Positions 17,327 through 23,970 of a stretch of DNA of 64,000 nt are shown here, in pieces. The DNA is from Chitinophaga ginsengisegetis (GTDB lineage: Bacteria > Bacteroidota > Bacteroidia > Chitinophagales > Chitinophagaceae). Numbering within the stretch: the first letter of the stretch is position 1; the number at the start of each line of letters is the position of its first letter. A program made the translations under genes and the position numbers. The notes under the pieces were generated by a model, which worked only from the letters and a program-made list of their open reading frames with translations, did no database searches and was not told where the DNA came from. The stretch lies in contig NZ_FUZZ01000003.1 in the NCBI RefSeq assembly GCF_900168065.1, forward strand, positions 558,001-622,000. Reading direction: 5' to 3'.

Positions 17327-17368
17327 AACGGAATAGTCAGTATCAAAGCTGATTATTCCGTTTTTTTT
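17327..17368 (+). terminator. Rho-independent terminator of tRNA-Phe
   Basis: AACGGAATAGTCA (17327-17339) pairs with TGATTATTCCGTT (17350-17362), allowing one G-T pair, and is followed by a run of eight T. Confidence 0.9.
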
Positions 17369-17577
17369 GCCTACGAATACCCTATCCTGGATAAAACTCT
17401 CTTCTCATTCTATCTATCCTCCTAATCAAAAATAGAGATGCTGACGCTTATTTAAACAACAATATTCAAATTCTCTTGTTTGAATTCATCAATAGACTGA
17501 TAATCGTTTTTACTTACCTTTTCAGCATTAAGCACTACGAACGATACTACCATTTTTCCTAAAATCAAACATATTTT

Positions 17578-18552
17578 ATGAAAAGAATTAATCCATTGAT
17601 ATTCATTGCGTTTTCTGTATTGGTTACCTTCTGTAGTAAAAAATCAGAAGATAAGCCCTCCACTCCAAATCCACACGAAAAGTTTGCAGTTACATTTAAA
17701 GTAAATGACTTTATTCAATCTATAGGAGACATTGATGCCAGAAACTCTTCTTCAGGCCAAAATCAGAAACAACCAGGAGATTCACTGAAGAAATATATTG
17801 ATCACCTTGTAATGGTCATATATACCTCCAATAGCACATTTGTAAAGCAAGTCTCCCAGAACTCCTCTAATCCGGATTTTGGTGTATTTAAAGACTCTCT
17901 TCCAGCAGGGGATTACAGAATATCTGTAGTGGGTACCAAAGATTCTGTTCCGCTGAGTTACAGTAATCCTCCTGAGGCTGGTCCATCTCTCATTAATCTG
18001 ACACTTCCAGGAACCGATGCGTTCTACAAATTCATGCAAATAGGTGTAAATGGGTCCATCGATCAGGTAGTTGTTCTCAGTCGGGTGGTCGCTAAAGTAA
18101 AGCTGATTATTAAAGATCGTATTCCTTTTGACACCAAGAGTATTTCAATAAAGCTCTCCGCCTTTCCGTCGAGTTCTGTACCGGACATGAATGATGTGTT
18201 CTCTGGAATAAGTTTATCTTCAGGAGGTTACTATTATGCTGTACGGGGACAATTTATCTATTATCCCCTGGTATACAATATCCCGGATTCTCTCAGAGGA
18301 AGTACCAATTTCACTTCAGAATTTTATGTATTAGTATTACCTAATACGACAAAAATGACCATGCAACTTACCAGTAACAAAACGGATGGCACTGTACTCG
18401 CACAAAAGGACATTTACGATATATCAATAACCGCTAACAAGAGAACTATTCTTACTGGAAATCTTTTCGATGGAATAACAACAGATACTTCTGGTCTCTC
18501 TGTCGGCATTGACGGGAGATGGAATGCAGACAGTACAGTACAGACCTTTTAG
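17578..18552 (+). CDS. Fimbrillin-related (FimB/Mfa2-like) lipoprotein
   Basis: The 324-residue protein has a type II signal peptide ending in V-T-F-C (Cys19), then K-K-S-E-D-K-P, so it is a surface or outer-membrane lipoprotein. The body is beta-rich: an early A-V-T-F-K-V-N, a central V-A-K-V-K-L-I-I-K, and a C-terminal N-K-R-T-I-L-T-G-N-L-F. This order and the tail motif resemble the FimB/Mfa2 pilus-anchor proteins and other fimbrillin-like lipoproteins of Bacteroidota. No partner pilin or usher gene is adjacent. The gene is visibly more A/T-rich than its neighbours and sits next to a tRNA, which suggests acquisition. The family call is from motif layout only. Confidence 0.55.
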   Translation: MKRINPLIFIAFSVLVTFCSKKSEDKPSTPNPHEKFAVTFKVNDFIQSIGDIDARNSSSGQNQKQPGDSLKKYIDHLVMVIYTSNSTFVKQVSQNSSNPDFGVFKDSLPAGDYRISVVGTKDSVPLSYSNPPEAGPSLINLTLPGTDAFYKFMQIGVNGSIDQVVVLSRVVAKVKLIIKDRIPFDTKSISIKLSAFPSSSVPDMNDVFSGISLSSGGYYYAVRGQFIYYPLVYNIPDSLRGSTNFTSEFYVLVLPNTTKMTMQLTSNKTDGTVLAQKDIYDISITANKRTILTGNLFDGITTDTSGLSVGIDGRWNADSTVQTF

Positions 18553-18567
18553 AACCATAATAGCATT

Positions 18568-18611
18568 AAGAAAAGGACGATAAATAAAATTTTATTTATC
18601 GTCCTTTTCTT
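18568..18611. terminator. 44-bp perfect palindrome, probable terminator
   Basis: The 22 bases at 18568-18589 are the exact reverse complement of 18590-18611, with no unpaired centre. It begins 15 bases after the lipoprotein stop and has A-rich and T-rich ends, so it can work as a terminator on either strand. The length and perfection are more than termination needs. Confidence 0.75.
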
Positions 18612-19112
18612 ATTCTCCTTGTCTAGAAACGCTCTAATGATACTTCCTCTTTCCCCTAATGTTTTGAACAATTCCAGCCGATAAGCGCCAGGATACCGAG
18701 AAGTGGAACCTTTAAATTACAGGCCTTCAATATAACTCCATATCCAACTAAATAACTTTTTTTCAGCGAAGTCCTCTCCTGAAAAACCGTTATTGTCTGT
18801 GAAAAACTGTTGATTACCATCTTATTTCATTAAATATAGCTATCCCCAATTTATGAAAATTGATTACCCTTCATGAAATATGGTTAAAAACACATGTTTA
18901 TATGAAAACTAATTATTTAGATGGCCAGGTATGTTTCACTAATTTTCTTAATGAAATGGCTCGCTCGCAATGAAAAAATCTGCAACTGTAATCTATGATA
19001 AATTAAAGATTACGTCTGAAGAGCCCAACTAGCATTCCGACTCAGATATTTATACAATTTGATGAAATCATCGATGAAATACTTCACCATCTCCCCGCTC
19101 CTTTCCACAATA
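18612..19112. other. AT-rich gene-free stretch
   Basis: I see no supported gene in these 500 bases. Only very short frames exist, such as one of 23 codons starting at 18902. Base composition is low in G+C like the adjacent lipoprotein gene. It may be remains of decayed genes. Confidence 0.5.
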
Positions 19113-19142
19113 AAAAAAGGTCATCTCACGATGACCTTTTTT
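19113..19142. terminator. Symmetric terminator hairpin
   Basis: AAAAAAGGTCAT (19113-19124) and ATGACCTTTTTT (19131-19142) are perfectly complementary over a six-base loop, with an A run on one side and a T run on the other, so it can end transcription on both strands. On the minus strand it lies beyond the DsrE/cytochrome operon. Confidence 0.8.
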
Positions 19143-19224
19143 ATGCCCGGAAGTGCCGATCCAACCGGGTCATAGCATTTACTATGCCCAGGAGCTCTGA
19201 CCTCCACAGGCGTATCCTGTTTTA

Positions 19225-19641
19225 TTAATGCGCCACTTTGATATACCCCCACCCTTCTCTCTGTTTAGTGATTATTTCATAAATAGCATCCGGTACTACT
19301 TCAACTCCCGGGATCAATTCACTGGCATTTTTATTATTCCGCTTCATGGTAGCGCCACATACTTTTACGCTCACTTTTTTATTGTTCAGCAACTCTGTGA
19401 GGGCTGGTGTTATTTTTGATTTATCTTTTAACACCATATCCAATGCATCGCCGTAAACGGCCACCTCCAGTTGTGCATCCGGACTACCTTTCAGGATACC
19501 GTTTACCTGTCGCATCACCGTGTTATGATCCTCTACCGATTTACTGGTAATGTCAAATATTACCTTGTAATCAGCCTGGGCATAAGATGCAATATATCCC
19601 AGCAAACATCCAACAAGTACAAACAACTTTTTCATGATCAT
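19225..19641 (-). CDS. Exported DsrE/DsrF-like sulfur-relay protein
   Basis: The protein has 138 residues with a Sec signal peptide ending in A-S-Y-A-Q. The mature part has the DsrE-like order: V-I-F-D-I-T, a V-A-V-Y-G-D-A-L strand, and V-S-V-K-V-C-G-A-T-M-K-R with a single Cys at the position used for sulfur transfer in DsrE/TusD proteins. Known DsrE proteins are cytoplasmic, but this one is exported. It is the last of three genes on the minus strand, 20 bases after a dihaem cytochrome c gene. An exported sulfur carrier that works with that cytochrome is a reasonable inference. The ATG two codons in (19635) is also possible as the start. Confidence 0.75.
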   Translation of the reverse strand: MIMKKLFVLVGCLLGYIASYAQADYKVIFDITSKSVEDHNTVMRQVNGILKGSPDAQLEVAVYGDALDMVLKDKSKITPALTELLNNKKVSVKVCGATMKRNNKNASELIPGVEVVPDAIYEIITKQREGWGYIKVAH

Positions 19642-19661
19642 ATTTTTATTTGAATGAGGAA

Positions 19662-20636
19662 TTATTTAATGTGCTGCTTGTCTCTCTGATGCAGAATAGG
19701 ACCAAATGGACCGTATTTATGCTGTTGCTCGGAAAAGGTATCGCTGAACGGCCCGAAAGGATGATCTGCCGGCTTGGTGCTTATTACTGGCCAGTCTTCC
19801 GGGAATCTTTTAACAGGACGTGGTTGTGAATTTACAAAGGCAGCCACATCCCAAGCTTCCTCGTCCGTTAATTGTGTTTTACTATAGTCGGTGCCAAACG
19901 GCATATTGTTTTTTACATACCCGGCAAATCTTGATATCCGGTAAATGCCGGCGCCCGTATTATAAGAGTGCTCTCCCCACAAAGGCGGATATTCATACTC
20001 AACAGCACTTGCTGATAGCTTACCCATGCCATTCTCTCCATGACATTTACTGCATTTCTGCACATATACCAGCTTGCCCTTTATCGTGTCGGCCTCTCTT
20101 TCGAGGTACGGCAGCTCTTTTATTCCGCTTCCGGGAGGTTTGTATCCTTTAGGCACATCTTTCCCAAGCCATTGTATGTAAGCGATAATAGCCCTGAGCT
20201 CCTGGCTGTTACTGTCGAGCGCGTTCCCATTAAGACTGCGGATCAGACAATCATTCACCCTTTTGGCAATCGATTCAACCATGCCGCTCCTTTCCCTGAA
20301 TTTCGGGTATGTAGATGCCGTGCCTCCATAATTGTTTCCCCAGCGCCTAGTACCGGCGTCCAGGTGGCAATTCTGGCAGTTCATGCCATTGCTGATGACC
20401 GCAATTTTTCCCTTTGGCCCCAGATATACAGAAGTATGCGCAATAAGATCCCGGCCATACCGGATCATTGCCCCATTTGGCATATGCGGAATCATACCCG
20501 TATCAGGAGCCAGCCATAGCGCTTCTGTTGACTTCTTTTCGTGTTTAACCTGGTTGCTGAAAAACACTTTAATAACAACCAGTATCAATCCCAGCAACAC
20601 CATGCTCCACAACACCCGGAAAGAAATCTGTTTCAT
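19662..20636 (-). CDS. Membrane-anchored dihaem cytochrome c, TsdA-like
   Basis: The start at 20636 is chosen because its ATG overlaps the stop of the upstream gene in an ATGA, giving 324 residues. An N-terminal membrane anchor (about residues 8-26) is followed by two cytochrome c domains with haem motifs C-Q-N-C-H (Cys87, Cys90, His91) and C-S-K-C-H (Cys195, Cys198, His199). C-H-L-D-A-G-T after the first motif and N-D-C-x-x-R-S (Cys130) resemble thiosulfate dehydrogenase TsdA, in which a Cys is the distal ligand of haem 1. N-M-P-F-G-T may supply the Met ligand of the second haem. It probably oxidises thiosulfate or a related sulfur compound, or reduces tetrathionate, in the periplasm. Confidence 0.8.
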   Translation of the reverse strand: MKQISFRVLWSMVLLGLILVVIKVFFSNQVKHEKKSTEALWLAPDTGMIPHMPNGAMIRYGRDLIAHTSVYLGPKGKIAVISNGMNCQNCHLDAGTRRWGNNYGGTASTYPKFRERSGMVESIAKRVNDCLIRSLNGNALDSNSQELRAIIAYIQWLGKDVPKGYKPPGSGIKELPYLEREADTIKGKLVYVQKCSKCHGENGMGKLSASAVEYEYPPLWGEHSYNTGAGIYRISRFAGYVKNNMPFGTDYSKTQLTDEEAWDVAAFVNSQPRPVKRFPEDWPVISTKPADHPFGPFSDTFSEQQHKYGPFGPILHQRDKQHIK

Positions 20637-21334
20637 CCCGCAAAACAGTAGCCGCAATTCCGTTCCTGGGCGCGACCTACAGCCCATACACCGGAAGGCA
20701 CCAATTGTATTCCCGGTAAGATTCCTTCGATCCATTCTTTCTTGACCTCTGCAGCGTCGAGCGACATGTTTTGCGCCACCACTGCGCTGTACACTGTTAT
20801 CGCCATGTTACATACACAGAATAATACGCCGCTGGCCTGCAGTTCATTGATCCCGATAGCTACGTCGCCAACGCCCGGAACTTTAAAATCTCCCGGCTTC
20901 GGCTGCCAGAACGGGTTTCTTACTGCCGGCGCCTTTGTGGCAGGATCATCTGCTTTAAATACTTCTCCAAATTTATATTTCTCCCATAGCTCACTCTTCA
21001 TGGCATATGGAATCGCGTCGTGACGCAATACCACTACCACACAGCATTCTTTTTCAGGCGTACCCGTAGCGGCATTGGTCAGTAAAAACACTTTGGGCCA
21101 CGCAAAAGGCAGTATGTCGTGCGGACGAACCACATCCAGCACCATTTTGTGTTTGCCCTTGATTCTGTTCACCCATGCTTCGGCGTCTTCGGGAACGATA
21201 TTCATTTTTTCGGGGGCGAACGCCGCCTGCAGGTCCAAAGGAACAAAGGACGGCATAGTAAGCACCGTTGCCCCTGCGATGATTTTCCCGAGAAAATCAC
21301 GGCGGTTGGTTGCTTCATTTTCAGTATAACTCAT
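20633..21334 (-). CDS. Tat-exported DsrE-like protein
   Basis: The start at 21334 (M-S-Y-T-E-N-E) gives 233 residues. N-R-R-D-F-L-G followed by a hydrophobic stretch is a twin-arginine export signal, so the protein folds in the cytoplasm, perhaps around a cofactor, before export. The body ends with G-I-N-E-L-Q-A-S-G-V-L-F-C-V-C-N-M-A, which resembles the cysteine-bearing strand of DsrE-type sulfur-relay proteins, and C-G-Y-C-F near the C terminus adds two more Cys. It is the first gene of the set and overlaps the cytochrome gene by four bases. The DsrE link is based on this segment and on the neighbours. The reaction is unknown. Confidence 0.6.
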   Translation of the reverse strand: MSYTENEATNRRDFLGKIIAGATVLTMPSFVPLDLQAAFAPEKMNIVPEDAEAWVNRIKGKHKMVLDVVRPHDILPFAWPKVFLLTNAATGTPEKECCVVVVLRHDAIPYAMKSELWEKYKFGEVFKADDPATKAPAVRNPFWQPKPGDFKVPGVGDVAIGINELQASGVLFCVCNMAITVYSAVVAQNMSLDAAEVKKEWIEGILPGIQLVPSGVWAVGRAQERNCGYCFAG

Positions 21335-21599
21335 ATGATTGCTGTTTTGATGAATGCAATATTTACCTGTAACATCAGCCATTGCTAATACCAGGCAGTC
21401 AATAAAACCAGCTTTAAAGGAATGCGGGGAATTTCGAGGAGACGGTCAAAAATATCAGAAGATGTATTTTCGACATAATTAATACGGCCAACTTCGTCAA
21501 CCAATATTATCATTGATTAACCGTACTAACACGGGGAATTACAAGTGATGCTAATTTAGGAAAATAAGAAAGGGAACTATCGGATAAAAGTGACAAAAT

Positions 21600-22409
21600 T
21601 TAAATCCCCAACGCCTGCTCCAGGCTGCTGCGGAAACCAGGATATTCATGTGGTAAACATCCCGCGAAATGCCTGAACTCTTTGATAAAATGAGTTTGGT
21701 CGCTGTACCCGAACCTGCTGGCCAATAAACACCATTGAGTTTTTCTTTCCTTTTCTATGTATTCAATCGTTCGCCGGAAACGCACAATACGACAAAATGT
21801 TTTCAGGCGAAGCCCCGTTTGTTCCAGGAAGTTTCTTTCTAACGTACGTTTGGTAAAATAGGTTCCCAACTCCAGTTGGCGGATGGTAATATTACCGTCT
21901 GCTGCATATATCAGCTGTATCGCTTCATTTAAACTTCTGGAATATTTTTTTTCGCTTAATAACTGCCGGAGAAGAAATGCTTCCAGCATAGCAACCTGTT
22001 CCTGGCCATTATTGCATTCCCTTAGCAACTCTCCCAGTTCATGTATTTGAGAACCGGCAACCGACAGATCAATGCTTTTATTTGTGAAGTTTGTTGCCGG
22101 AATATGAAAGAGTTTAAACCAGGCGCCAGGTTTAAGATTTACCACCAGGCTTTTCATTCCGGCATATATGCAGCGTTCACAAGCAATATCATTAGGGCCT
22201 GTAATACTGTCTGATGCCACATATTCCTTATTGGTAACATCATAAACCTTATCCGGCGGGCCTATATTAAATACAATGCTTTGAATAAGATGCGGCAGTA
22301 TGGTCATCTTCCGGCAGCCTTCTTCCTGGAAATCACTTTCCAGGATCAGGTAAGTAAGTACAAAATCCTGTAACAACCTGTGTGGCCGGAAAGATTGCAC
22401 CTTGAACAT
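21600..22409 (-). CDS. AraC family transcriptional regulator
   Basis: The ATG at 22409 is preferred because the only longer start is a TTG at 22463 and the family alignment begins near F-R-P-H-R-L-L-Q-D-F-V. The N-terminal half (about residues 1-150) is a beta-rich sensor-like domain of the kind found in Bacteroidota AraC proteins. The C-terminal 110 residues hold two helix-turn-helix motifs, with F-T-K-R-T-L-E-R-N-F and F-G-Y-S-D-Q-T-H-F-I-K-E-F as the second-helix signature. It lies 266 bases upstream of the Tat/DsrE gene on the same strand and could regulate that set. The effector is unknown. Confidence 0.85.
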   Translation of the reverse strand: MFKVQSFRPHRLLQDFVLTYLILESDFQEEGCRKMTILPHLIQSIVFNIGPPDKVYDVTNKEYVASDSITGPNDIACERCIYAGMKSLVVNLKPGAWFKLFHIPATNFTNKSIDLSVAGSQIHELGELLRECNNGQEQVAMLEAFLLRQLLSEKKYSRSLNEAIQLIYAADGNITIRQLELGTYFTKRTLERNFLEQTGLRLKTFCRIVRFRRTIEYIEKERKTQWCLLASRFGYSDQTHFIKEFRHFAGCLPHEYPGFRSSLEQALGI

Positions 22410-22536
22410 ATTCAAATGCTTTACTGGTACAAATATCTGAAATATCCGACTGCTTTTAAACAATTAACAATAGCCGGGGCCAATCCTGACTATATAACAA
22501 TGCTTTTCCGCATGACCGTCGCGCCCATCGGCCCTT

Positions 22537-23088
22537 TCATTGCGGATCTACATTGATCGCTATTCCCAGTATCTTTCCTATAGCCTCTTTCACCTCTTCC
22601 ACCCTCTCGTTAAACCGCAGTCCTGATTGGGTAACCAACCTATCAAACAGGTGAATACTGCCATTTTCTGCCAGCTGTTGCAGCTGAAATATATGCTCCT
22701 CTCTTATCACTTTCTTATCAAACCAGCTCGAGTATAAAACAAAATAATAAACCTCAAAAGCAGACTGATTAAAATATAACAGGATCTTCCTGATATCAAA
22801 TGCACTGTTATCCAATACCAGGTTGAGGCTAAAAAGAAAAGAGGTATCTGATGCAGTATGGTACTGTATAACAGATTTAATACGGTTAAGCTGGTCATCT
22901 GCCCGGCAGTAAGGGTCCGGCGTATTTACAACAATAAATTTTTTGTTCCACAACGCATCCAGTTTTATGGGCTGTTTAAAGAGATAAAATTGCTTTCTCT
23001 GAAACAAGTATTGAATGGTTCTTGTTTTGCCTGAATGTGGTTCACCAACAATGACAAATAATTTCCGTGGGTTAAAATTCATCTTCAA
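22537..23088 (-). CDS. Orphan P-loop NTP-binding protein
   Basis: I do not recognise this 183-residue protein. It has a Walker A motif G-E-P-H-S-G-K-T at residues 15-22. A strand V-V-N-T-P-D-P-Y could be the Walker B region, although the aspartate is not in the usual place. N-S-A-F-D-I-R-K-I-L-L-Y-F is a later helix. It has no signal peptide or membrane segment. The content of Phe, Tyr, Lys and Ile is high and the gene is A/T-rich. It sits between the AraC gene and the Amj-like gene on the same strand, without a clear functional link. Confidence 0.6.
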   Translation of the reverse strand: MKMNFNPRKLFVIVGEPHSGKTRTIQYLFQRKQFYLFKQPIKLDALWNKKFIVVNTPDPYCRADDQLNRIKSVIQYHTASDTSFLFSLNLVLDNSAFDIRKILLYFNQSAFEVYYFVLYSSWFDKKVIREEHIFQLQQLAENGSIHLFDRLVTQSGLRFNERVEEVKEAIGKILGIAINVDPQ

Positions 23089-23134
23089 AAAAACACGGAA
23101 AATTTCAAAAATTTGTTAATCAATTGTAAACAGA

Positions 23135-23935
23135 CTATACTTTTTCTGCCAGCCATGCAATTAGTTGCGCACACGGCAACAGCAACAGCTGTGCAAGCAA
23201 AGTTCCGGTGATACGGGCAATTACCATATAGGAAACAAATCTCCTGAAAGTACCCTCTGAAAGCTTGCCCAATACCACATCATCCGTAAGAATAGATAAA
23301 TGCGGATCAATAAACAACACCATCAATACCGTGGCCAAACCGTTTATAACACCGGATAAATTACTGGCGGTTGTTCTGTACTCCGGGTTCAGATACGCAG
23401 CATAAACGCACGATAAAACTGAAATAGTTATGATAGCACTGGCCAACACATTGTAAATAAAAATGCGCCAGGGAATATCCCTGTGAGCCGGCAATTCCAG
23501 AAATTGCTCTTTTGTTGGCATCCGCATACTTTCTTTCACAAACTGCATACCGGCGCCGGACAAGCCAACATAAAACAACCTGGGAATAGATTTGTGCACA
23601 CTAAAATGCGACACGGCTTTAGATAGCAACCGCTGAAAAGTAGGGATCAGCAGTGCGCCAAGTATGGCACCAATCGTACACGACAGGATAATATACCTGA
23701 ATATCCCTGTATTGGATGAAACCCCGTGTTTCAGATCCTGCTCTACTGTTTTGGCCAGTAACGGCGCCTGCAAAGTATTGGCGGTGCGGGATAAAAGAAC
23801 GAGGATATTAAATAAAGAAAAAGTAATGGCAATTCTACCGGTTTTTACGCCCACCAATCTCACGGCATAGGATAAGGTTGTCATCCCGTTAATAAACATC
23901 GTAAGCACAAGTACAATGATAATCTGAGTGGCCAT
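23135..23935 (-). CDS. amj: Amj-type lipid II flippase
   Basis: This 266-residue polytopic membrane protein has about six to eight hydrophobic segments. S-R-T-A-N-T-L-Q-A-P-L-L (about residues 49-60) and the early N-G-M-T-T-L-S-Y-A-V-R match the Amj (YdaH) family, first described in Bacillus subtilis as the alternate lipid II flippase that can replace MurJ. Length and topology fit. Amj moves the peptidoglycan precursor across the inner membrane and in Bacillus is induced by envelope stress. No MurJ gene is in the window, so it is not possible to tell whether this is the main or backup flippase. Confidence 0.75.
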   Translation of the reverse strand: MATQIIIVLVLTMFINGMTTLSYAVRLVGVKTGRIAITFSLFNILVLLSRTANTLQAPLLAKTVEQDLKHGVSSNTGIFRYIILSCTIGAILGALLIPTFQRLLSKAVSHFSVHKSIPRLFYVGLSGAGMQFVKESMRMPTKEQFLELPAHRDIPWRIFIYNVLASAIITISVLSCVYAAYLNPEYRTTASNLSGVINGLATVLMVLFIDPHLSILTDDVVLGKLSEGTFRRFVSYMVIARITGTLLAQLLLLPCAQLIAWLAEKV

Positions 23936-23970
23936 TTTAGTAATTCTTTAAACAATTACTAAAATAAACA

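Noticed and set aside
19143..19224. tRNA or tmRNA gene
   Set aside because: Stems are present, but there is no T-loop consensus, no acceptor stem of seven pairs and no anticodon arm in the right place.
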